Source of the DNA: Eleginops maclovinus
Taxonomy: Eukaryota; Chordata; Actinopteri; Perciformes; Eleginopidae
Length of the DNA stretch: 64,000 nucleotides
Assembly: GCF_036324505.1 (NCBI RefSeq)
Contig: NC_086368.1
Coordinates: 20,438,878-20,502,877 of the forward strand
Direction: 5' to 3'
A program made the position numbers and the translations under genes. The notes under the pieces were generated by a model that was not told the DNA's origin, ran no database searches, and worked only from the letters and a program-made list of their open reading frames with translations. Of this stretch, positions 47,401 to 59,059 are shown one piece after another (within the stretch, counting starts at the first letter, position 1; the number at the start of each line of letters is the position of its first letter).

Positions 47401-48673
47401 CTACATCCCAGATCCGTCATTCGCCACAGATTCTCCTCCAGGGATGGCCTACAAGATGAAAGTGATTTTAGGCTTTGTTGTTATAGGTTTATTCATACAC
47501 TTCTCGTGTAAAATAACTCATATTTATCTATAAATAACAACATAATGTAGGTGAGATTTTAAACCAAACTTACATAGTGTATTCCTTCCTGAGCAGCATC
47601 TCCATTATACAGCAGGCTTGAATTCTCCTCCTATAAATACATTTTATTAATACATTCCTTGCAACAATGGCAGGCTGTAGTTGAACACATTGTTTGCAAC
47701 AAAGTAACAACATGTACCTTAATGTCCTACAAAATGACAGAAATCCTAGTTAATCACATTCCACCTCTCTGCTGGCTTTCATGCTTGTCACCTGATATTT
47801 GTAGCAGGTGCACTTAGTAACAGAGTCGATGTTAATGGCCTGCCTTCACTCTCTCTTCTCATTGCAAGCCTGTTAAGTAGGAACACGGTAATGGTCGATG
47901 CCTCAGTGACTTGCTTGATTGAGTTACACATTATCCCTGTCGAACAGAGGAACGCCTCTCATCCCTCGAGTCCAGGTTTTGGACACACATGGCCTTTATT
48001 CATACTTTCATAGGCATAATCTCTTTCCCTGCAAAGACCCAGATACATAAAAAGATTGATGGCACTTTTTCCCTTTTGTTTACTTGATCTGAACACTAAA
48101 TTACATTAGTGGGACATCATTTGACAACATGATTGTGATTCTCCCAAACCTGAAAAAAACTATGACTAATTTGCTACAACATTGACCACCCAACTGTTTC
48201 AATCATAAGTGGAAATTCCGGGTTTCGGTGTAGAAAACAATGTAAACCTTGGTTTAATAGCCTATTCATCCGCACAACAGCAGATTATTCAAGTATTTAA
48301 GATGATATAAAAAAGGGAATTGGGAAACAAAATACAAATGATAGATGAAAAACTTACATATCCAACATGTTCTGTTTCCATCAGTTCTCCAGACTCACTG
48401 GCCTCTGAGCTGCAGCCTCTGGGATAACACTCAGACTCTCGCTTCTCTCTTGTTTTCTGAAGGAAGTCCATCGCTGTCGATTTCCTCAGCAGTGCTTAAG
48501 CATTAACAGGTGAAATATGCAATTATGGTAATAATTGTTCAAAGAATAGCAGAGACATTGCATTTTCTCATTCATTCTGTGTCATAAAATAACTCACCTC
48601 CCTCGCATATGTAGGGGATCATGAACATCAGAGTAAGTACTGTTGCAGCCATGTCCTCATGCAGACTCTTCAT
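47401..48673 (-). CDS. Unnamed 105-aa small secreted or single-pass protein, four exons
   Basis: Exons (minus): 48673-48598, 48494-48358, 47630-47574, 47448-47401; phases 1, 0, 0; 318 nt in all. The frame stays open across every junction and three donors are GTGAG or GTAAGT. The N-terminus (MKSLHEDMAATVLTLMFMIP, then YICEGG) is a signal peptide or anchor. Exon 2 has AMDFLQKTREKRESECYPRG followed by CSSEASESGEL: a CX4C pair at residues 48 and 53. Later exons each bring a tyrosine, and two exons end exactly on one (HVGY|, GIHY|). No second membrane segment is seen. I do not recognise it. Exon 2 faintly resembles a vitamin-K Gla domain (A-x-x-F-L…E-C-x4-C-S), and intron phases 1 then 0 are those of Gla-protein genes; an alternative is a short type III membrane adaptor with a tyrosine tail. 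The exon 2 acceptor (TTAAG) is weak; a start at 48481 is possible. Confidence 0.45.
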
Positions 48674-48679
48674 CTCTCA

Positions 48680-49680
48680 CAAATTTGACTGTTGAGCCCA
48701 CTAAAAACTCCGGGAACTTTGTGTTTGTCACCTGAGAAATCCCCACGCCCACCCGGCTCCGAGGATCATTCCAAATGGGACAATGGGTTTGTACTGAGCA
48801 GTGGGGAGTGTGAGGTATACATACCTTGACTATCAGTATACAGTGTTTTAAAGGTCTTGTGAGAGTGAGGAGAACCTTTTGTGCCTATGTTAAATAGGCG
48901 AGAACAGTTATTATTATTATTATTAAAGGTCAATTTCAAAATTCAGTACTTGTTGATGAGTTCATTTTCTTGTCGTTTGATTCCCTACAACGAAAAAACA
49001 AAACTGCTCAACTAAATTGGACTGCCACCATAGCATACATGCAAGGATTGTGATTCCAGAGTTGAAGGAACAATGACATAATTATCAGGATATCCTCGAG
49101 TCAAATCTTTTCCCTGCGCCTGTAACCCACTTGTTGAGTGTTTGGCAAATCAGGCTTTCTATGTGATAGTTCAATTGAGTAAAGGGAAGCACAAAGTAAT
49201 TAAAATGTAAATAGATTTGAACAGATTATTTAAAATATATTATTTTAATGGAGACCGACCATACTTTTATGCTCAAGACATTAAAAACTTGATACTTGAT
49301 AATGCTGCCACCTTGCACTATAACTGCATAGACAACATTCAATATTTATCCTACATAATCAAAGTCAAATTCCTGTTCAATTTAGTTGATTAAGTTATAT
49401 AACTAAATCAAGTATTTTTATACCAGCTTAAAACAAGATATCCCAATGAGATTAATATGTCCTAATAATCACATCCAAATGCTCTGTAGCTTTTAGACTG
49501 TGTTCAAAAACGATGTTCTCATAGTCTTCTATTTGAATGTAATTACATGCCAAAATGTAAAATACAGACAATCCTGATTGTATTCCCATCAAATGAGCTG
49601 TAGACTAAGTTACTTTTTTGATTTTTCCATTCCATCAGCAGCATTGGAGTCACTGAGTTGCAGTAGTAACATCCATTTGA
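48680..49680. other. Divergent intergenic region
   Basis: Lies between the leftward small gene and rightward ccdc3. No ORF or RNA gene supported. Confidence 0.4.
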
Positions 49681-49689
49681 TTAAAACGG

Positions 49690-49750
49690 TATAAAAGCTG
49701 TAAATTAAATTGTACTCCACCAAAGTGTCATTTTGTCGCTAGAGGGCGCC
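49690..49750 (+). promoter_or_regulatory. ccdc3: Candidate ccdc3 promoter: TATA box and CTCF-like motif
   Basis: TATAAAAG at 49690-49697 is followed by CGCTAGAGGGCGCC at about 49737-49750, which matches the CTCF core at 10 of 12 positions. Both lie about 500 bases before the ccdc3 start codon. No splice site is needed between them and the coding exon. Motif-based and weak. Confidence 0.3.
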
Positions 49751-50239
49751 ACTGACTTGTACTGAAGTGAGTCTTTGTTAGTCGTTGTTTTCTATAGAGA
49801 CTTAAAGATTGTTCTTTGTTGCAGTAAATGCATAAACTCACAACATTGCAACTTGAGGATTTTGTACATTTTCAGAACATCTGGAAATTCCTCCCGCAGG
49901 TGTGAATGCATACGCTTTATTAGCTCCTGCTGGTGTCATTTCAAAGGTCAGAGGCACATTTTCTACAGTGGATGCTGAATGGGCTGATCCTCTGATCGCA
50001 GGTATTGTGGCTGGAGGAGGGAGAGGGGCAGCACAAAGCAGAGAAGTTACCAACTGCCCTGGACTATTTTGTTGTGTAAAACCTTTGTTTGTATTGATTC
50101 ACTGTAAATATTAGTTGAGTCATGTTTACTGGAGGTATCTACATGGAGTAGAAGCACTGCCGTTTTTTCTTGATTTCATTCATCTGCAGCATCGTTTTCA
50201 TCGGTGTGCCTGACACAGCCGTTTTATTCCTGTGGGATC

Positions 50240-53200
50240 ATGTGGATTATTTTGGCGATTATGGTGGCAGCAGTGGCTGCTGATGGGAGATTGGGATGTC
50301 AGCTGCCCCGTGAATGGAGACCTCAGACAGAAGCGTGCCGTGCGGAGATGGCACAGATCATAGTGTTTGCCAAGGTGTTGGAACTGCACAAAGAGTTTTA
50401 CAATGTGTATGATAACTACCTGCCATCCGACAACGAGCATCTTTTCTCCGCCGAGATTGAGCTGCTGTGCGACCAGGCGTGGGGCAGCATGCTTGAGGTC
50501 CCTGCTGGCTCCAGGTTCAATGTCACTGGCCTGGGCTATTTCACCTGCTTCTCCTACAGTGTCACTAAAAACAACAACTACTACTTCTTTCTAAGGTGAG
50601 CACATTAAATATTCCCAAAACTTTTCTTCAACATTAATTTCCAACTGATACACACTAAGTGTAATCCCATTTATGTAAACCCTGTTATTAATGTACTTCA
50701 CCCATAAGGGTTAAGTTTCAATATATAAATATGATGAGATGACATGGCATGGACTTGCACTCTCTTTTCCATGTGTATTACTTTACTATACCATATTTTC
50801 TGTTTGAGAGTAAAGACAATGCTTACAAAATGTTGCTGAAAAAATCTCCATTAGCTTTATACATTTTTTAACTACAGTTTTTTCCCTCTGCGGTATGAAA
50901 TGACTGCCTCCATTTATTGGAATGCATCCTTGAATTGCACAAGGTTAATGATTTGATAGTAACCAACTGGGAAAGGGAACTGCCTAGCAATTTGGTACGT
51001 AATCTTTTGCATTAGATGTTGAGTTGTCCCTGGCAAAACTAGATGATGATTTCATATACAAATAATCCACCATCAGTCCCTCTGCACACTTGACAATACA
51101 GTAAGTGGAGCCAAACAATGTGTCCAATGTTCATCATCCATAAATTTGACCTCACATCCTCCTGGCCCATCCTCCTGTCCAATGAGAACCAGGAACTCCT
51201 CAGACCTGTTCAAGATCTCACAGAAGGAAGCGAAAGGACCCAAGGAGGATTCAATCAATCATTGGCCAATATTGAGACATTTTGCAGTCAAAAGCAGTTT
51301 TTAGGTTATTAATATATCTAATAGCCTGCCAAATGCTCAGACTCTCAAATTTCAAAGAAGTGTGTGGCAGGTTAATACTTAAATGTCTGTGTTTGACAGA
51401 AACAACACTGTTACTCAGGAAACGTCTATTGCATTCCAGCCAGTGTAATTACAGAGCCAGACATTTCCCAAAAAGCTTGATGGTATAGGACCACCTTTTG
51501 TTCTGCTCAAACACACTGGTTTGCCGCTGGATGAAGGAAAAAACGTGTGCTGACAGGCCTTCACCGATATTTCAGCTTTTTCTCTCAAACAGATGAAGAG
51601 TTACATATTCAGAGGGGTGCACTGAAAAGCATTCCTGAAGTTTAATGTTCAGCTGTGCCGAATGAGGGTCTGCAGCAGCAGGGCCAACCACAATAGTATT
51701 CATTATGGCATATGTTGCACATTATATTCACTGAATCACACACATTGTGTGATTGTGTATTGTTGTGTCTAATGACGGCTGTAAGATTCTTTAGATGATT
51801 TCACTGGTTCTGGTTAATTACCCCTCCAGGGATGACTTTGCTGTCCCCTGTTGTGTTGCTGAAAACATCCGGACGTTATCCCCTTAATCAGCCCGGCGAC
51901 CACCATCGGAAACTTCCTGAAGCACTTGTGTTTAAGTGTGGACCAGATGATGATTAAGACACAATGATTGCTCCAGTAAACATAAGCAGATCTTTTACCA
52001 GTGTTTAGCAGGGAATGGAAGGAGCAACTCCTGAAAATTGCTCCTGCATATTTCTTCGTTTTGAGTTGATTTTTAGCCCACCAGTCATGTCGCCCTATGG
52101 GAAAAGAAATCATAGCCCAGATGGTCTCCAACTCTTTTTTTTATTCTTCAGGATTAAAAAAACATGAGATGTACCAAGCTAATCAGGTAACTTTAAAGGT
52201 GATGGTAGATAGTTTTATTAAAACTGGGAGGAGGAGGCTAGCTGTTTCCCTCTGTTTCCAGTCTTTACGCTAAGATAACTATCTCTTTGTTTTAGCTTTA
52301 TATTTATACATTTGAAGTAGTGGTACGCCTACCAATGTTCTCATTTAAGTTTCATCAACAAACAAAATAAGTGTTTCCCAAAATGCCAGAACTATTACTT
52401 GAAATTTTAATTTAGCTTGTGGTTTTAAACATCAATGTATCACCATGTCAACTTTCATTAAAACTGAAAGAAATTAGATATGGCCTGACAAATTGTTTTC
52501 TCATGTCCAGTTCTGTGGCATTCTGGCTCAAGTGAAACTCCACCTCAAACTGTAAACCTAAAACACATCAGTGTTGAGTTTCAAAGGAGTGTTGTTGTGG
52601 CAGCTCCAAAACACTGAGTCCCAGACTCGGTATGTTGCAGCTAAAACTGAAAAGTTCACATCGCAGTCTCCAGTGGATGTCTATTTCCTGTTACAAAAGC
52701 CCCAACAACACTTATCTCAGACAAAAATAGTCTTTTCAATCAATCATGAGGATAAGCTCCAAAGACAGGACAAATCTGAGCCTAGCAGGAAGAAAAATGC
52801 AACTCAGGATCTCCCTCAGGACCTTTAAATGAAACAGGCTGACTGTTCTGCTTGAGCCATAAATTTGCTTTACAAAAAAAACCTATGCCTATATTTCCCT
52901 TTCAAAAAAAAACACACTCACAATCAAGTTCTTGTAATGCTTTGAGTTGTGCATTGGCTGCCTATGTACCAAAAATGTAGAAAAAGTTATCAATACATAG
53001 TAAAAAAGAGTTTTATGTGACTGTTTAGTAAGGTATCCATCATCGTAGAATCAACACAAGTCCTTCTGACCTCCTGGTCACTGTGTTTACACCCGACCGT
53101 TGACCTTTTCTGTTGAAGCAAAACATCAGCTTTCTTTGAGCTCCATCAACACACACAGATGCACGAACACTCACACACACATACACACATGGTCTCTGAT

Positions 53201-56200
53201 GGGGACAACCATCTTTTGAGGTCCCTCGAGGGATGCAAGATGGAATCCAGATGTTTGAATACATGCTGCTCCAAGGCTTCCTCCCTCACACACTTCACAT
53301 CCTAGGAGAAGATATGAAACATGCACAGTAAATCCAGTTGGCTTGTAGTTTGCTGGCTTGACTCAATCTACATTGAATATGCATAAAAAATAGGTCTGCT
53401 ACCAATGTTCCATAGAGGTTATTATGCAACCTTACAAGGATTAATGTGTAAAAATCTATCTGTTTGACATTTAAACCTTTTTCAATTGAGTGATCAAGTT
53501 ATTACAGGACGGCTGAAGACAGGTACAGGTTCACATAAACTTTATTTTAGAGCTGCAGCCATTGGTCAACCTATTGATTTATCAATTGACAATAAGATAA
53601 ATTGCCTTCCTACTACTCTGGTTAGTAGTTTTTAATGCAAACATTGCAGAAAATGCTGAAGATTTTCTGCTTTTCTCTGATTTTTATCATAGTAAACAGA
53701 TTTTTTTAGGATTTGGACTGACAATGCAAGACATTTAAAGACATCACCTTTGACTCTGAGAAACTGGGACGTACATTTTCCAGAGTATTTTCGGACAAGA
53801 CAAAATAATTAATGAATTGATTAATTCATAATAAAATGATAGTTAGGTGCAGCCCTACTGTTTTACACATGCACAATTTTTTACTTTAGTTAATTTAGGC
53901 CTTTGTTCACAACCAATACAATCTCTTCCTTGTCTGTCTTGCAGGATGGATGAAAACTACAACATCATCCCTCATGGAGTAAACTTCCAGGATCCCATAT
54001 TCCCCGACACGGCAGAGAACCATCGCATGTTTGCCAGCCTTTTCCAGTTCTCCAACTGCACGTCCGGTACTCAGGTCCACAGCTTCACCCCGGAGTGGGA
54101 GGCCCAGGAGGACAGCCGGGTATGTAGCCCATTCAGGACACAAACAGCTTCCTGGTGCTGTTTGTCTGTTTTGAAGGATCTTTTCAAACTGATTCAGTAA
54201 TAAGGACATATGTTTGGATTCGTTTTTTGATAGAAAAATGGTTTGGTAAAAAGGAACAGATTGCCACAATAGCCCAAAGTACTGTGGTAAACAAATAAAA
54301 GGGTTCAATATTACATCCTGTTGTTCTCAAAGGAATACTGTGAAAAAGCTGGCAAGCAAAATATGTTATTAATGCAAGAGAAACCAAACACACATTTCCT
54401 GAGGTTTTGGCGCAGCAAAAACTTACTTTGTCGAAAGGAAAACTACTTTAAACAACATTGTTTTTGCCAGCTCGTTGGCATTTTGTTATTTAATGGATCA
54501 TTTTCTCAGTCACACAGAATCAAAAACCAAATGCTGTTTTAAATGAATGTTCAACAATCGAGTTAGGTGGAATTAAATAGAAATTGTGAAGGTTCGTTGG
54601 ACAGAACACAAGTATAGCCAAAATATATGATAAATAATACTTTTTTAATAAATACGAGGATTACTTGGATCACTTTCTTTGGACTGGAAAAATCAGCTCT
54701 CTATCTTTTTATGTAAACAGTATTTTTTATGTCCATCCTCTGAGGGATACTGAAAAGAATTTGTGGAAAGTTAGAAAATTACTAACTTAAGAAAAACCAG
54801 GGAAAGTGGATACATCGTAAAAGTAAATCCTTCACAAAACACTTTCTGGAGGATTAGGCAGGACAATGCATATTGATTGCAGTGCTAAAGTATCTAAAGG
54901 TCACTGCTCTTTTCAATGCTGATGAAAAAATGACCTGAATCAATAAACTTCAGCTCCGATGTATAATTGGTGAAAGCTCATTTTACATAAACACTATTGG
55001 CAACATTAACACCTGGTGCTCCTTGACTCTGTAAGTTTCCTGCATCTCATCCCAGAGTTCATGTGCCAGTATATAAATGGTTTCCAGTCAATTGCCACTG
55101 CTTTATCCCCTTTAATGAATCTAAACCCTTTTGCCTTATCCCCCTAATTTAGGTCAGTCTTCTTCTGTCTGTTTCCAATCATTTGCTTACTTTGTTCATA
55201 AAAGCAAAAATCTTTCATGGATTAAGAGAATGAAAACATGGTTTTTATTTCCATTCATAGCAACTTTTTGGGTCAGGCCTGTGATTATAATTACAGAGCA
55301 ACATTTAGATATCAATGCTGCTGTCTTACATTATTCTCATGATTAGATTTCCTCCTAGCCAGATAAAAACAGACTTTGTTTTTTATGGTACTGTGCAACC
55401 ATTGTTTAGGCAACCAACCTAAAATCACATTAGAACGGATCATTTCTTACGCATCCCATAATCCAGTCAACCAAAGTAAATCACATGGCATGTATTCAAA
55501 TTCTTATCGAAGAGTATCAGCAACAAAAACATTATTTTAAGCATTTTCCCACAGTTTTGTGGTCCAAACACGTTGGCAGAAATATAAGCTTTAGCAGGCT
55601 GTCTGACTCCACTGTCCTGACTTGATGGCTGGAAACAAAGGCACATCAGATTGCTGCTCATAAAGAGTCAGTTAACATAGAGCATGAACATTTATTGTAT
55701 TTTCTTAGATGTCAATCATGTCTCATGGTTTACTTTTACCCCTTTATTAAACAGGGAATATTACACCTGTGCCTTTCTTGTCTGTTGCTGTGAATGTCAT
55801 GTTGAAAACACTAAAGCTTATCACAAGTCTTCCACCCAGAGTCAGGTTTAATGGTATATCTATGTCTCGGCTCCAGACTTTCTCAAGGGCAATTACCTAA
55901 GTATTTGTCTAGTAACTTAGCCTGAAATAACCCTACGTAGACATAGGGACCAAATAAAGATGTTTTGTGTTTGAGTGATAATCACACTTGGGGTGGCACA
56001 TCTCCTGCTTTACATAACTTGATTGTTCTGCTCGTGAACTTCATAATTTACATTAGAAAGTTTCATACCTCTTTAAATCACTTATGGGACATCAGTGGGA
56101 GCACATGGGAAAAATCCATAGCTAATATTAAAACAAGTAATGTTCTAACCAGTGATGTGGGCCGGCAGCCAGCCACACATTTTTAACATTTCCTCAAAAC

Positions 56201-57776
56201 CCTCGGTGATTGTTATCTTATGCAGGGGGAATATACATCAGTGTTTCACGCTGGCCCCATGTGGAAGTACTAGGATCTGTGGAGGAAATCCACACTCAGG
56301 CAGAGAAGCATGCAGAAAGAGGCCGCTTGAACTCATTTTTCCACCTATAAGAAAAGGTTCCGGCCTTTGGATCGGATGTCGAGACTGCAGACATGTTGGG
56401 TTTAATCTCGCAGTGGTGTCTCTCTGAAACAGACTGAGCAACCTTTCTCACTCAGAGTTATCTTGGTCCCTTCCTAAAGCAACAATGTGCTGTCAACGGC
56501 TTTTATAAATTCACCCTTACAAAAAGAGTGTACAGTATGCAAACTCTTGAACTCTATATATTACCATGACTTATCACTTAAATAAACATACTTATTGAAT
56601 ATCTTGACTCCCCGCCCCCCCCCTCCCTTTCTTTCATTTTACGCAACAAGCACTCAAAAAAAGGTCACTTTATTTGACCGTCTCACACACTAACGGTAAA
56701 AAATGCTGAAAGCTCTTGTCAGTCCAAGGAGAATGCCAGATGTATTTTCTCATATGACTTATCCAAATGAAATCCAGCATCAAAAAACAGCAGGTCTGTT
56801 AGGTGCTACGTGATAAACCTTAGCAAAACATACTAAATCTGGTACTACTATTTAAGATGATCCACAGACTCTGTATATGATTCAATTCAAAAGGAAGAGC
56901 AAAAATCCTCTTGAAGTCTTGCAAAAGATAAGGTCAAATCCTTTAAAAAAATGCACATCTCTGAAGACCTCGACAGCCTAATTTAAGTCATACTCATAGC
57001 ACACTGGCAATATGAAGTTTGTGCGACAGTCACCAGGATTCTTGCAGCAATCGCGTCTGATGGCACGTCAGTTAGGCGGCGTGCAGCTCTCATGCGGTAT
57101 GCCTGCGTCAGTCTTGCAGAAGGCTTTTGCTAAATGTACCTTTAGACCGAGCTTTTTGGTAAGAACTCAATCTATTTTGTTAACAGAAAGTATAAAAAAA
57201 AGAAATAGAAACCCAACTTTACTGGCTTCTTTTCCTACATAAAACCTTGCCTGAAAACAGTAAAATACTGCAAATACTTCAAACTCTAAGGTGATTTTCA
57301 GCAGCAAAAGCCCGCTGGGACTAACCTGTTGAAAGCTTGTGGCACGGTACTTCACCATGAACTTTTAAACATACCTTTGCCTGCAGTGCACTTCATCAAA
57401 TGATCCGAACGCTTTTTTTGTTCACATGTATTTGTTTTAAAAAATGTATAACAAAGAACATTTTCCCTTCCTTTCACAGCTGTTGTGCTCTGCGGTGCAG
57501 AAAGCTCTGTTTGAGGAGGAGGAGAAGGCCTGGGCTCTCTCCCAGAAGGTGCGCTCCTTGGAGAAAGCGAACGACCACCTGAGGGAAAAGGTGAAGACCA
57601 TGAAACGTCTGCTACGCCAAGCCCAGCGGGGAACAACCAAGGAGCAGCAGACCCTCAGCCTCAAACAGCTCTACGGGTCAAAGACGTCCCAAACTCACCC
57701 AGATCAGGACACTGCAAGGGACCAGAGGGACCAGCCACTAAAAAAGGTCCTCTCCACTAAAAAACAGTACAATTGA
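50240..57776 (+). CDS. ccdc3: Coiled-coil domain-containing protein 3 (secreted, favine)
   Basis: Secreted glycoprotein of vascular and adipose tissue in mammals. Exons 50240-50595, 53945-54119 and 57480-57776 (phases 2, 0) give 275 aa, close to the mammalian 270. Order: signal peptide (MWIILAIMVAAVAADG); a Cys-containing globular part (CQLPREWRPQTEACRAEM, LLCDQAWGSMLEVPAGSRFN, GLGYFTC) with an NVT sequon; the near-invariant exon 2 stretch MDENYNIIPHGVNFQDPIFP, then DTAENHRMFASLFQFSNC; and in exon 3 a charged coiled coil at about 185-225 (QKALFEEEEKAWALSQKVRS). The C-terminus after about 230 is polar and poorly conserved. An in-frame ATG at 50204 precedes the chosen one, but only the 50240 start gives a clean signal peptide. 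Two introns of about 3.3 kb. Confidence 0.95.
50596..53944 (+). other. ccdc3 intron 1
   Basis: No coding exon recognised. Holds a full-length hAT-type MITE at 53548-53857, ending under 100 bases before the exon 2 acceptor. Confidence 0.5.
53548..53857. mobile_element. hAT-type MITE, about 310 bp, both ends present
   Basis: Begins TAGAGCTGCAGCCA and ends TTAGGTGCAGCCCTA, imperfect inverted termini of the common fish TAGGGCTGCA… family. The interior CAAGACATTTAAAGACATCA, then CCTTTGACTCTGAGAAACTG, fits the family as I recall it. Flanking eight-mers CTTTATTT and CTGTTTTA are only loosely alike, so the target duplication is uncertain. No coding capacity. Confidence 0.65.
54120..57479 (+). other. 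ccdc3 intron 2
   Basis: AT-rich, with short chance frames only. No transposon or RNA gene recognised. Confidence 0.5.
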
Positions 57777-57942
57777 CATGGAAAAAGACAGAGCACTTCA
57801 TTACCTTCTGTATATCTTTAACATCATTAATATGCGCAGTCAAAAGGAACAAACCAAATGTTTTTACTCCAGTCTATTTCCTGATGAAGTGACCTCTGCC
57901 ATTGAGAATGTCACCTACAAAGAGAAGAGAATATCCATGTCT

Positions 57943-58077
<135 letters not shown>

Positions 58078-59059
58078 GGAAGAACAGGGCTTTCACTTGA
58101 CCTGTTTTAAGGATTTAGATTAAGGATAAAGGATTAAAATGGCTTCACAGGAGTAAAGAGTTCTTCATGTAATTCTCCTCAACTCTTAATTCTTTTCCCC
58201 CCTTTTTTTCCAATTTCACCATGTTTTCTGAATTACTTAATTCTATGTTAACCCCGCAACTTTTGCCTTTTATGGCTTTTTTATTAGTTCAATTCAGTGG
58301 CAGCACAATTACTTTCCAAACATTGGACAGAGCTCTCAGCTGGCAGCTGCACTTTAAGTGGACAATTTCAAAGCATTGATACATTTGATATCTTGTTTGT
58401 TTCTGTGCTGGACACACTATGCATTGCGTACATGTTAGAATTAGTATCATACTTCAGAAATAGCATCATCAAAATGCTCCAACTCAAGCTCTTTATATAT
58501 CATCTTGTTCTCATCAGCTCTTTTGACCAGAACAAGGTGATATAAACATGCCGGGTCTTTTTCATTATGCTACGATGATTTCATATGCTATGAGTGTTTA
58601 TATGAGTTACAGAGTAGCAGATGTGCCAAAGTTTAAAAAGCTGCACTACCAAACATTACGTCACATCATTATTTTCTACCTGCTTTTCATTTACTTGTAT
58701 CTATTCATACCCAAACTATCCCAGAGTGTATGCTTTTTACAATTGTGTGAATTCTTTCCAAAAGTGCCTTTTCCACAAGTTCTTCTTTTATTCAAGTGTG
58801 TTCATACACATCATGCTTAAGGAAAGTGTCATTTTTGTATTTGAAAACAGGGTGCTGAGCACTCATTTAGATCAGCCAGTGAGCCTGGCTTTTTCTGCGT
58901 CAGAAATGAAAATGTTTCTTATATTATTCAACTTTAGTAGTTACTTTTATTATAACTTTTGCTTTCTCTAAATAGCAGACATATGGTTTGCGCTGCCAAT
59001 AGCATCCTCATTTGTCCAACAGTTATTGCAGTTTCTTCACTAAATAAATGACATTTTAT

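Noticed and set aside
47401..48673. Identity of the small gene as urotensin-2, which neighbours per3/vamp3 in mammals
   Set aside because: The CFWKYC core of urotensin II is absent, and the CX4C stretch is internal rather than C-terminal.
48650..48780. GGGGATTTCTC and TTCCCGGAG resembling NF-kB and STAT sites upstream of the small gene
   Set aside because: Imperfect short motifs that occur by chance; no supporting context.
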